A DNA stretch of 64,000 nucleotides from Desulfobacteraceae bacterium. Lineage in GTDB: Bacteria > Desulfobacterota > Desulfobacteria > Desulfobacterales > Desulfobacteraceae. The position numbers and the translations under genes are program-made. The notes under the pieces were generated by a model. It searched no databases. It was not told the DNA's origin and saw only the letters and a list, made by a program, of their open reading frames with translations. The stretch's first letter is position 1; each line of letters begins with the position of its first letter. The DNA lies in NCBI GenBank assembly GCA_024225635.1, contig JAAEMK010001005.1:21833-85832 (forward strand), read 5' to 3'. This document shows, piece by piece, positions 9,309-17,656 of the stretch.

Positions 9309-10196
9309 CTAACCCTGGGTATCCACCCGGAAGCCGGGCGTTTCTCCGGAAGAGCCCCCGTCAACGCCCTCGCTGCTCATAAAAAGGGTCATGAGTTGCT
9401 TTTTGAACAGAAGATTCTTTTGTTGAAGCAGTTCAAGGACATCAGGGCCCTCGGCCTCTCCGCCCCCGGGCACCGGAACGGGTTCGGCTGCGGCCGTCTC
9501 CCCGGCCCGGGAAGTTGAGCTGTTCGTGTCAACCGCCTTTTCAGAATCAGGCAGCGGGGCAGGATCGTTCAGATCAATATCGCCCTGCTTTTCAACCGGG
9601 GGCTCAGCCGGGGGCTCAACCGAGGGCTCAACCGAGGGCTTAGCCGGGGTCGGGATATCCTGTTTCTCCCGGGCGTTGATCTCCCCGTCCGGGCCGCCAA
9701 CCTCTTGGGCCCGAAGCGCCGGAACGGGGTCGCCAATGACCATATCGGTGTCCCAGGAGGTTGAGCTGGTCGTATCCACCGTCTTTTCATAACCGGACAG
9801 GGAAGAATAGTCGTCCATATTAATGTCACCCGCCTTTTTGCGCAGGCGTTCCAGCAGGGCCGAGATATCCTGTTGTTCCCGGTCGTTTATATCCCCGTCG
9901 ATGACGACGGAAACCTCCCTGTCAATGGCTTCCGAATCTTCAAGACCGGGAATGAGAGTCCCCTCGGGCCGGAGATAGTTTTTCCTTACAGCGGCCGACC
10001 GGTAATTCAGGGTAACCGTGTCCCCCTGGGCTGTCCTGAGGGTTATCTCTTCACTGGTTTCGGTTTTCTGTTCGTACTGCCTGGAAGCAATTTCCGTGGA
10101 ATTAGCCTCAATCCAGGCTCTCTCCTCGTCGGTAACCCGCTGGGGAATGGGAGGGGGAATGGGATAGGTAGATGCAATAGAGTTCAGGTGAGACAT
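9309..10196 (-). CDS. Hypothetical acidic protein with internal duplication
   Basis: 295 residues, no signal peptide or membrane segment. Not recognised. It contains two copies of a unit of about 85 residues: DGDINDREQQDI ... GDINMDDYSSLSGYEKTVDT and DGEINAREKQDI ... GDIDLNDPAPLPDSEKAVDT, each ending in SSTS and a Pro/Gly-rich stretch. The DGDIN/DGEIN segments resemble single EF-hand-type calcium loops. A short Pro-Glu repeat (PSVEPSVEPPAEPPVE) lies between them. The C-terminus has a helix with LLQQKNLLFKKQLMTLF. A strong ribosome site (AAAGGAGG) precedes the start. It could be cytoplasmic or exported by a non-classical route; function unknown. Confidence 0.6.
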   Translation of the reverse strand: MSHLNSIASTYPIPPPIPQRVTDEERAWIEANSTEIASRQYEQKTETSEEITLRTAQGDTVTLNYRSAAVRKNYLRPEGTLIPGLEDSEAIDREVSVVIDGDINDREQQDISALLERLRKKAGDINMDDYSSLSGYEKTVDTTSSTSWDTDMVIGDPVPALRAQEVGGPDGEINAREKQDIPTPAKPSVEPSVEPPAEPPVEKQGDIDLNDPAPLPDSEKAVDTNSSTSRAGETAAAEPVPVPGGGEAEGPDVLELLQQKNLLFKKQLMTLFMSSEGVDGGSSGETPGFRVDTQG

Positions 10197-10378
10197 GATG
10201 CTCCTCCTTTAGGAATAAATGATAACCAAAGTTGTATCGCTAAAAAATCGTTCGGCGCGAACATAGAAAAACTTAAGTAATTATTTTTATTACCCTTGAA
10301 GGTCTCAATTATTTCCTCATTATTTTCATTGAAACAGTCAACCTTGATATTTTCCAAACCATGACCGGTGTCAAGGGA

Positions 10379-13216
10379 TCAACAGACGGGACCGGGTTTC
10401 CTGCCTTTCAGGGGAAGGCGGATGATAAATTTGGCGCCGGCTCCCGGCCTGGATTCCACCGCCATCTCACCGCAGTGATCTTCCGTGATGATGAAATAGG
10501 AAACACTGAGTCCAAGGCCGGTGCCCACCCCCACGGGTTTGGTGGTATAGAACGGCTCAAACACCCGCTTCCGGGTCTCCTCCACCATGCCGGGGCCGTT
10601 GTCCTCCAACTCCATACAGACCATGTTTCTCTCTTTTTCAAACCAGGTGCGGAGAATAATGCGGGGATTCCGTATTGCCGCCGCCTCCATGGCCTGGGCG
10701 CCGTTCCTGAGGATGTTGAGCAGCACCTGCTGGATCTTGGCCCCCTCGCAGGGCACAAGGGGAAGATCTTTTTCATACTCCCGCCGGATCTCGATCAGCT
10801 TGAAGTCGTAATGTTTCCTAAGGTCATAATCGGTGGCCGCAAGGTCCAGGGTCTTGTCCATGAGTTCTTCAAGGGCGTGGGGATATACCTGGGTATCGCT
10901 CTTCCGGGCAAAACTGAGCATGTTATCCACAATCGCCGCCAGCCTGCGGCCCGATTCAATGATGGTCGTGATCATGCGCGGTATGCCCCGGGCCTCCATG
11001 AAGTTCCGGATCGCTTCCATTGTGGTGCCGGCAGCCTCGGCCGCTTTCCGGTTGGCCGGCATATCGGCCCGTTCCCCCAGACGCCTTGACATGACATCGG
11101 CGGTCTGCATCATGCCGGCCAGGGGATTGTTTATCTCGTGGGCCATGCCAGCGGCCAGCCCCCCCACCGAAAGCATCTTTTCAGACTGGACCATCATCTC
11201 TTCCATCCTCACCTTTTCAGTAACGTCGTCGATGCGGATCACCGCGCCTTCCACGCCGTTGGCGATCAAAGGATAGATGGTTACATCCTCGTAACAGGTG
11301 CCTTTTTCCGTCAAGCGAGGCTTTTTCTGTTCCTGTTTTGTTTCCCGCACCCGGATACTCTCGGCTATTTTATCCTTCTCCGAAGCCATCTGGGGAAACA
11401 CATCAGAAAGATTTTTTCCATGGGCTGCCGCGGCTTTGATCCCCGTGGCCTGCTCCGCTGTCTTGTTCCACTGGGTCACTTTGCCCTCCGCGTTCACCCC
11501 TACCAGCACAGACGGCATGGAATCGATGATGTTGGACAAGTAGTTGCGCAAAAGGTGAAGTTCCTCTTCCGCCTGCTTGCGCTCCGTGATGTCATGGCCA
11601 AACCCGATCACTTCCAGGATACCGTTGTTCTCGTCTTTCTTGGCAAGGGTGTTCCAGACAATGATTTTCTGTTCACCGTTCTTGCAGGTCAACCGCATCT
11701 CATAATCGGCAACCTCGGTTCGGGCAAACTCTTTGAAAAGCTCTTTCGCCCGCTCATATTCTTCATCACTGCAGAACAGTTTCCACCAGTTTTTTCCAAT
11801 GAGCTCCTCTTTACAATAACCGGTGGCCGCTTCCCCGGCAGGATTGATAAAGGTGATGATGCCGTCGGAATCCAACCCGCAAATAAGATAAGGGGCGCCA
11901 TTGATAATGCCAAGGGAGAAGTCCCGCTGGGTTTGTAACGCCTTTCTGGACTTACTGACGGAATCAATCATCGTATTCATTGTGGCGCCAAGGACTTTTA
12001 TCTCTGCAGTTCCGGTTTCGGGGATGGTAATGATGGGGATACCATTCCTGCCTGTTTGACGGATGGAATGGACGAGCAGGTTCAACGATTTTGTGATGCT
12101 TCTGGAGACGAGCAGTGAAAGAATCATGGTTACCAAAAGAACAGAACCGGAAAAAAGCATGATCGCATTGATCAGTTTTGATATTTTATGTTCAAATTCT
12201 TCCCTGTAAACAGTGCTGCCGATATACCAGCCCAAGGGCTCATAGTAGGTCACATAGGCCTTTTTCCAAAACCGGAATTCTCCTTCATGGCCGGGTTTAT
12301 CCCACAGGTACTCGAGAACAGGGTCGGGACGAAACGCTGTCTCTTTCATTTCGTCTAAAAGCGTGTTGCCCGTGATGGGATTGACAAGCTGATTCCCATC
12401 CATACCCGCACGATTGGGATGGGCAAGCACCTGATTCTCTTCATCAAAGATAAAGAAATAGCCCTCTTCACCAATTCTCTGTTTCAAAATTGCTTTATTC
12501 AAATCCTCAATCACGGCATCAAGCCGGGCCTGAACATCTTTTTCAATGTCATCGATATAGACCCCGGTTCCAACGATCCAATTCCAGGGTTCGAACAATT
12601 TCACATATGATTCCTTGGGTCGCTGTTCCGTAAGTCCGACAGGAGCGGGTTTGGGCCAAAGATAATCAACATACCCCTCCCCTTTTTCAAGACAGACATC
12701 GACAAAGGCCTTGAACAGGTTTTCTTTTCTGCCAAAGGCACAGTTGAACCCTGGATCATCGAGAATCGTCCCTTCCAATTCCGGAATGGTCGGATGCATT
12801 ATCATCCTGGGATAGGGAAGCCCGGTATCATTGATCCAGAAATATCCGATGCCGTCATCATACCGCAGCTGCCTGAGATCCTCAATTGCGTGCCGTTTGG
12901 CGACCTCTTCACTGATTTCTCCGTTTTTGAATTCATGAAACGCGCTCATGATGATTGAGAATGCGATGGTTGTGTTGTTTTTCAGCTCTATCTTCCTGCG
13001 GGTAAGCATGACCGTTTTATGGTAAAGGATACTCTTATGCTGCAATTCCACATAGTTCCTTGTAGCCCCCACGGAGTTAAACGCATTTGTTTCAATGGCA
13101 TCGGACAATTCCTGTTTTACCCTTTGCTCGAAAAAAAAGATGGTTATTGCAAGGGAGGTTACAACAATGCCCGTAATGGAAATGATGATTCGTGATTTTA
13201 ATGAATTAAAGATCAT
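10379..13216 (-). CDS. Double-Cache, PAS-PAS sensor histidine kinase
   Basis: 945 residues from the ATG at 13216, which begins a transmembrane helix (SRIIISITGIVVTSLAITIF); an in-frame ATG at 13312 would add 32 residues ahead of it. The periplasmic part holds two Cache modules (GIGYFWINDTGLPYPRMIMH and EEGYFFIFDEENQVLAHPN), then a second helix near residue 370, a HAMP-like segment, two PAS domains, HisKA with the phosphoacceptor in GMAHEINNPLAG, and HATPase_c with N, G1 (ELEDNGPGM) and G2 (VGVGTGLGLSVSY) boxes. It senses a small extracellular ligand and autophosphorylates. No receiver domain is attached and no response regulator is adjacent, so its partner is elsewhere. Confidence 0.88.
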   Translation of the reverse strand: MIFNSLKSRIIISITGIVVTSLAITIFFFEQRVKQELSDAIETNAFNSVGATRNYVELQHKSILYHKTVMLTRRKIELKNNTTIAFSIIMSAFHEFKNGEISEEVAKRHAIEDLRQLRYDDGIGYFWINDTGLPYPRMIMHPTIPELEGTILDDPGFNCAFGRKENLFKAFVDVCLEKGEGYVDYLWPKPAPVGLTEQRPKESYVKLFEPWNWIVGTGVYIDDIEKDVQARLDAVIEDLNKAILKQRIGEEGYFFIFDEENQVLAHPNRAGMDGNQLVNPITGNTLLDEMKETAFRPDPVLEYLWDKPGHEGEFRFWKKAYVTYYEPLGWYIGSTVYREEFEHKISKLINAIMLFSGSVLLVTMILSLLVSRSITKSLNLLVHSIRQTGRNGIPIITIPETGTAEIKVLGATMNTMIDSVSKSRKALQTQRDFSLGIINGAPYLICGLDSDGIITFINPAGEAATGYCKEELIGKNWWKLFCSDEEYERAKELFKEFARTEVADYEMRLTCKNGEQKIIVWNTLAKKDENNGILEVIGFGHDITERKQAEEELHLLRNYLSNIIDSMPSVLVGVNAEGKVTQWNKTAEQATGIKAAAAHGKNLSDVFPQMASEKDKIAESIRVRETKQEQKKPRLTEKGTCYEDVTIYPLIANGVEGAVIRIDDVTEKVRMEEMMVQSEKMLSVGGLAAGMAHEINNPLAGMMQTADVMSRRLGERADMPANRKAAEAAGTTMEAIRNFMEARGIPRMITTIIESGRRLAAIVDNMLSFARKSDTQVYPHALEELMDKTLDLAATDYDLRKHYDFKLIEIRREYEKDLPLVPCEGAKIQQVLLNILRNGAQAMEAAAIRNPRIILRTWFEKERNMVCMELEDNGPGMVEETRKRVFEPFYTTKPVGVGTGLGLSVSYFIITEDHCGEMAVESRPGAGAKFIIRLPLKGRKPGPVC

Positions 13217-13472
13217 TTTAGCCCCTTCCCAAAACGGGAGGACGATTGGTTCAGCAGGTTGGGCCTGTTTCAGCGACCAAACCCGAGAGGTGACACGAAT
13301 GGAAAAATTCAAACATCAATTATAGAAGGAGATACTGTTCAGTTAAAATAGCACGGCACTTATACCATTTCAAGTCAGGATTCCATGGGGCAGGACCGAA
13401 CCGGAAACAGGCAAAACCGCTTTCCGGTTGATATTGCGGAATAAAACTGGTACCCTCCCCAATTTTAAATTT

Positions 13473-13507
13473 GGCGGTCTCAGCACCCGCCTTAACAAAA
13501 CTGGAGG
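13473..13507 (+). ncRNA. preQ1-I riboswitch
   Basis: A 35-base compact element: P1 stem GGCGG (13473-13477) pairing with CCGCC (13487-13491), a loop containing CTCAGCAC, then the A-rich tail TTAACAAAAC (13492-13501) running into the GGAGG ribosome site (13503-13507) of the next gene. Loop and tail match the type of preQ1-I riboswitch known from Thermoanaerobacter (tail UUAACAAAAC). Ligand binding would trap the ribosome site and shut off translation of the queuosine-precursor transporter when preQ1 is plentiful. A 9-bp hairpin (13399-13429) lies just upstream. Confidence 0.82.
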
Positions 13508-13514
13508 TTCACCC

Positions 13515-14204
13515 ATGAACGAACTGCTATGGCTTGCCATGCTTGCCGTCAATTTTGGTTTCATCCTGATCATTTACAGATTCTTTGGAAAGACAGGCCT
13601 TTACGCCTGGGTGCCCATCGCCGCCATTGTGGCCAACATCCAGGTGGTAAAACTGGTTGAGCTTGTCGGCGTTACGGCCACCCTTGGCAACATTGTCTAT
13701 GCCTCATCCTTCCTTGTTACCGACATACTGTCGGAAGTTTATGGAAAAAAAGCGGCCCAAAAGGCGGTCCACATCGGTCTTTTCTCTTTGGTGGCCATGA
13801 CGGTTCTCATGAACATGGCCCTCTACTTTGCCCCGGCGCCGGATGATTTCGCCCAGGAGAGCCTTAAAAACATCTTTGCGTTCATGCCCCGGGTGGCCGG
13901 AGCCAGCCTGTTTGCATATTTCATCTCCCAGTCCCACGATGTATGGGCCTATGATTTCTGGCGGAAACGCTTTCCTTCTCCAAAGCTGCTCTGGCTGCGA
14001 AACAATGCCAGCACCATGGTCAGCCAGCTGATCGATTCCAGCGTGTTCACCCTGCTGGCGTTCTGGGGGGTATTTCCGGCAGCGGCACTGTTTGAGATCT
14101 TCTGGACCACCTACCTTCTTAAATGGGTGGTGGGAGCGGCAGACACCCCGTTTATATACATCGCAAGGAACTGGTTCACCATGCACAAGATCAAGGAGGA
14201 TTAA
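13515..14204 (+). CDS. yhhQ: Queuosine precursor transporter, YhhQ/QueT-type (DUF165)
   Basis: 229 residues from the ATG at 13515, seven bases after the riboswitch-embedded GGAGG; an upstream in-frame ATG at 13428 would begin inside the leader. Polytopic membrane protein with the family hallmarks SFLVTDILSEVYGKKAA (residues about 65-82), ISQSHDVWAYDFWRK and LRNNASTMVSQLIDSSVFTLLAFWG. YhhQ imports preQ0/preQ1 for salvage into queuosine-modified tRNA. The preQ1-I riboswitch in its leader is independent support for this substrate. No other queuosine gene is in the window. Confidence 0.93.
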   Translation: MNELLWLAMLAVNFGFILIIYRFFGKTGLYAWVPIAAIVANIQVVKLVELVGVTATLGNIVYASSFLVTDILSEVYGKKAAQKAVHIGLFSLVAMTVLMNMALYFAPAPDDFAQESLKNIFAFMPRVAGASLFAYFISQSHDVWAYDFWRKRFPSPKLLWLRNNASTMVSQLIDSSVFTLLAFWGVFPAAALFEIFWTTYLLKWVVGAADTPFIYIARNWFTMHKIKED

Positions 14205-14372
14205 AGGAGCCCGTGCAAACCGTGCCCACGGTGATTCCCCGGCTTCGAAGCCGCTCATTCCAACCGAGCAACCGGTGGAGACGGCCGGGCAGGGTCCCCA
14301 CATGGCGCATATGGGGTGAAATGCGCCCCGGTCGAATGACATCGCAATGTCATAATAATTCGCATAATGGTA

Positions 14373-14401
14373 TTGACTCATAACCGGAACCTTGATATAG
14401 T
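14373..14401 (+). promoter_or_regulatory. Sigma-70 promoter for the PhnD-chemoreceptor cluster
   Basis: TTGACT (14373-14378), 17-base spacer, TATAGT (14396-14401). Each box matches five of six consensus bases. It is the best promoter upstream of 14763. Confidence 0.55.
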
Positions 14402-14558
14402 TTTTCTTCAAACGACCAAGAGTTCATGCTCTCATCACCCCTTCTATATTTATGGCAAACACCACTCTCTCATCTATTCGATCCCAAATCGATCCAACTC
14501 CGGGTGATATTAAACGGTAGTTTTTCAGAACCATTTATCGTAAAAAATCAAATTTGGG

Positions 14559-14580
14559 AAAGTTTACAGTCGTAAACTTT
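14559..14580. repeat. Perfect 9-bp inverted repeat in leader
   Basis: AAAGTTTAC (14559-14567) and GTAAACTTT (14572-14580) with a 4-base loop. It could be an operator or an RNA hairpin; there is no T tract after it, so a terminator is unlikely. Confidence 0.5.
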
Positions 14581-14762
14581 AACATACCAGGTATTAATCT
14601 AAAAATAATTGTTTATTGACTCAACTTTCGGTATTGGGGATTTTGACATGGGGGTCAGGCCTGCCTTGCCGCACTTTTTGCCAGCCAGCCCCGATCCATC
14701 ACGGCTGAAGTCCGAAAGATGAGCCATTGAGATAATTACTATTAATTGTCAAAAGGGGAAAA

Positions 14763-15665
14763 ATGATGAGAAAAATTATTTTTATACTAGTGGCAATGTT
14801 TTTGGGAGTTCATGGGGGAGCAGCCGGGGCCGATGACTATAAAATAGGGGTTTTGGCAAAACGGGGGGCGATCAAGGCACTAAAGAAATGGAAGGCAACC
14901 GGTGAATACCTGACCTCACAAATACCTGGAGCAACATTCGAAATCGTTCCCCTTGATTTTGATCAGGTAAACCCGGCCGTTCAAAATAGCAAAGTTGATT
15001 TTTTCCTTGTAAATTCCTCAATGTTTGTCACCGCAAAGATAAGATACAACGCCTCGGCAATTGCTACCATGATTAACAGCAGACAGGGAAAGGCGCTGAA
15101 ATCTTTTGGCGGAGTTATCATTACCTCCATCGATAACGACGACATCAACAGCTTGAAAGATATGAAAGGAAGAAGCTTCATGGCTGTCAAAAAGAGTTCT
15201 TTCGGCGGCTGGCAAATGGCCTATAATGAAATGAAGAGCGCCGGCATTGATCCGTTTAAAGATTTTTCCAAGCTGGAATTTGGCGGAAAGCATGACAATG
15301 TCGCCCTGGCGGTTCTGAATATGGTGGCTGACTGCGGAACCGTACGAACCGATACACTGGAACGAATGACTGCCGAGGGGCTCATTGATATTGAAGATTT
15401 AAAAATCATCAACCAGCAGTCCCATCCGGGTTTCCCGTTTGTGTGCAGTACCCCGCTGTACCCGGAATGGCCCCTTGCCAAAACGGAAAAGACACCATCG
15501 TCCATAGCAAAAAAGGTTACTGAAGCCTTAAAACAACTAAAAAAATCGGATCTTGCGACAAGAAATGCCAGAATCGTAGGCTGGACAGATCCGCTGGATT
15601 ACAATCCGGTTGAACAGCTGCAAGGTTCACTGAATGTGGGTGCATTTGCCGTGAATAGCAAATAA
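14763..15665 (+). CDS. PhnD-like periplasmic binding protein, orphan
   Basis: 300 residues with a signal peptide (cleavage near GAAGA-DDYKI). The mature part is a type II periplasmic binding fold of the phosphate/phosphonate PhnD family: YKIGVLAKRGAIKALKKW, then NPAVQNSKVDFFLVNSSMFV, SLKDMKGRSFMAVKKSSFGGW and HDNVALAVLNMVADCGTV. PhnD proteins normally sit with phnC and phnE ABC genes; none is here. Instead three chemoreceptor genes follow directly, the first 27 nt downstream, so it may present its ligand to those receptors. The ligand is unknown. Confidence 0.82.
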   Translation: MMRKIIFILVAMFLGVHGGAAGADDYKIGVLAKRGAIKALKKWKATGEYLTSQIPGATFEIVPLDFDQVNPAVQNSKVDFFLVNSSMFVTAKIRYNASAIATMINSRQGKALKSFGGVIITSIDNDDINSLKDMKGRSFMAVKKSSFGGWQMAYNEMKSAGIDPFKDFSKLEFGGKHDNVALAVLNMVADCGTVRTDTLERMTAEGLIDIEDLKIINQQSHPGFPFVCSTPLYPEWPLAKTEKTPSSIAKKVTEALKQLKKSDLATRNARIVGWTDPLDYNPVEQLQGSLNVGAFAVNSK

Positions 15666-15692
15666 TTGCGTTCATCAGGTGGAGGGCTTACG

Positions 15693-17576
15693 ATGTTATA
15701 TAGAATCTTAAACGGTGGATTGAGACAAACACTGATGATCACGACAATCCTGTCCCTTGTATTTTGTATCACCATATTGTTGATCATCATCACCAATATC
15801 CAGAGCAATCAACTGAAACAGCTGAATGAGTCTGTCAATGGCGCCGTAGAGAAAAACAATTCGGAAACAAAAGAAAAATTCATCACACTGGCAAACAAGG
15901 TAAGCGATGATTTAAAGGTAGATTTAGGAAGTACATCGGACACCTTGGCCATTGAGATCAGCAAAAAGATTGTCGGTCAAACCGAAATCCTGGTACAGCA
16001 GATAAGCTCCGACCTGGAAACAGGGCTACACGATAGTGCCAATGCATTGGCGGCTTTACTGATTCAGGTCGCGCCATCATCCATTGTGACAAACAATTTT
16101 CTGGCGCTGAACAATTATGTAAAATCCGCTTCCCATAGCGCGAATGTCATATTCGCGATATTTCTAAAACCGGACGGCAAGCCTTTGACACGGTATTTCA
16201 ATAAAAAGAATCCTAACATCAAAAAATATTTAAAAACAGGAGAAGGAAGAAAAAAAACAGACAAAATACTAAATGCCTCCCAAAAAGATAAAACGGTTTT
16301 TTTTGTTAAGAGATCCGTGGTCGTGGAAGGACGAAATTATGGTAACCTGCTGCTTTGTGTCAGCCAGGCAGCCACAAATCAAAAAATTCAGCGACTATCA
16401 CAAAACTTTATCAACTTAAACAAGAGCATCGGACAGAAAACCACATCGGATCTGGGAAGCATGGCCAAAACCGTTGCCGACAAGGTGGAAAGAAATCTGT
16501 TTGAGGCAAGAACCATCAGCAGCGCTGCGACAGGCAATATTTCCACCAAGGTAAAAACCATCACCACCCAAATAAAGCACAAAACCGGGCAGGTGGTATT
16601 GGCATTGGGTTTTTTCACCATCCTCATTAACATGGGGATCATGTTCATCGTCATATCACGGCTTTCCAAAGTGATAAACAATACGATCAAAGGGTTGAAC
16701 CACGATGCGGACCAGGTCTCAGCGGCATCCGGTGTTGTGTTTTCTTCCAGCCAGTCCTTGGCGGAAGGGGTCTTGAACCAGGCTTCATCCATTGAAGAAA
16801 CCGGCGCCTCCCTGGAAGGCATCGCCGCCATGACTAAACAGAATGCCGGCAATGCCGGTAAGGCGGACCAGCTGATGCAAGAGACCAACCATGTGATCTC
16901 AAAGGCCAATGCGGCCATGGGAGAACTGATCGCATCCATGGATGAAATTTCAGCTGCCAGTAAGGAAACATCGAAAATCGTGAAAACCATTGATGAAATT
17001 GCCTTTCAGACCAATTTACTGGCGTTAAACGCATCTGTGGAGGCTGCCCGTGCCGGTGAAGCCGGTGCCGGATTTGCGGTTGTGGCTGAGGAGGTCAGGA
17101 ACCTGGCCATGCGAGCTGCCGACGCTGCCGGAAATACATCCGACCTCATTGAAACCACCGTAAAAAAGATCATGGACGGTTCCCAGCTGGTAAACGTGAC
17201 CAATGACACCTTTTCCAGGGTGTTGGGAAGCGCAAAGCAAGTTGGGGAAATTGTAGGTGACATTGCGGTGACGTCCGGAGAACAGTCCTCCGGCATAGAG
17301 AAGGTAAACAACGCCGTAGCCGAAGTGGATAAAGTTGTCCAGCAAAATGCCGCCAATGCCGAAGCCTCCGCATCCGCATCAGAGAAACTGAATCAGCAGT
17401 CCGTGCAGATGAAAGGGTATATTCGTGATCTTATCATCCTGATGGAAGGTTCGAAGGCCCCTGGTAAAATCCAGGAAGAAGAATCCGTTTACCAGACACC
17501 AACAATGGAATTACCCATGCCCAGTCAGGCAAACGAAGAGGCAGACCCAGGTCAATATCCCGTCATCCCTGTTTAG
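15693..17576 (+). CDS. Methyl-accepting chemotaxis protein, tandem copy 1
   Basis: 627 residues from the ATG at 15693, behind GGTGGAGGG; the longer frame opening at TTG 15666 reads through the ribosome site. Transmembrane helices near residues 15-38 and 310-335 bracket a periplasmic sensor of about 270 residues. The signalling part shows the conserved hairpin tip [20 protein letters not shown] and [18 protein letters not shown]. The sensor is not a domain I can name but contains [18 protein letters not shown], shared with the next two genes. It senses ligand, or a loaded binding protein, and controls CheA. Confident on family, not on ligand. Confidence 0.93.
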   Translation: MLYRILNGGLRQTLMITTILSLVFCITILLIIITNIQSNQLKQLNESVNGAVEKNNSETKEKFITLANKVSDDLKVDLGSTSDTLAIEISKKIVGQTEILVQQISSDLETGLHDSANALAALLIQVAPSSIVTNNFLALNNYVKSASHSANVIFAIFLKPDGKPLTRYFNKKNPNIKKYLKTGEGRKKTDKILNASQKDKTVFFVKRSVVVEGRNYGNLLLCVSQAATNQKIQRLSQNFINLNKSIGQKTTSDLGSMAKTVADKVERNLFEARTISSAATGNISTKVKTITTQIKHKTGQVVLALGFFTILINMGIMFIVISRLSKVINNTIKGLNHDADQVSAASGVVFSSSQSLAEGVLNQASSIEETGASLEGIAAMTKQNAGNAGKADQLMQETNHVISKANAAMGELIASMDEISAASKETSKIVKTIDEIAFQTNLLALNASVEAARAGEAGAGFAVVAEEVRNLAMRAADAAGNTSDLIETTVKKIMDGSQLVNVTNDTFSRVLGSAKQVGEIVGDIAVTSGEQSSGIEKVNNAVAEVDKVVQQNAANAEASASASEKLNQQSVQMKGYIRDLIILMEGSKAPGKIQEEESVYQTPTMELPMPSQANEEADPGQYPVIPV

Positions 17577-17581
17577 CTATT

Positions 17582-17629
17582 TTGCAACGGTTCCTGCATG
17601 TGGGTGTGTTTGGCGTAAACAAAAACAAC
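17582..17629 (+). pseudogene. Relic of the 3' end of a PhnD-like gene
   Basis: The codons just before chemoreceptor 2 ([15 protein letters not shown]) line up without gaps and in the same frame with the last codons of the intact PhnD-like gene (LQGSLNVGAFAVNSK); the former stop codon TAA now reads AAC. The spacer that follows (CGTTCATCAGGTGGAGG) is the same before both receptors. This shows that the receptor was copied together with at least the tail of the binding-protein gene. Confidence 0.7.
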
Positions 17630-17656
17630 TTCCGTTCATCAGGTGGAGGTTTTACG

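Larger units (their letters stand above)
14205..14762 (+). other. Intergenic region with a long leader before the PhnD-like gene
   Basis: 558 bases with no convincing gene. It holds a sigma-70 promoter (14373-14401), a second, weaker TTGACT box at about 14616, a 6-bp hairpin (TGACAT/ATGTCA, about 14338-14353) and a perfect 9-bp inverted repeat (14559-14580). Transcription from the first promoter would give a leader of about 355 nt. I looked for cyclic-di-GMP riboswitch motifs here and did not find them. Confidence 0.5.

Noticed and set aside
14668-14685. Sigma-54 promoter-like TTGCCGCACTTTTTGCC
   Set aside because: Spacing fits but the invariant GG of the -24 element is GC, so a sigma-54 site is not supported.
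14205-14762. Cyclic-di-GMP (GEMM) riboswitch in the leader of the receptor array
   Set aside because: Neither the GGGCAAACC-type nor the ACGCAAAGCC-type conserved blocks were found here or before the other chemoreceptor genes.
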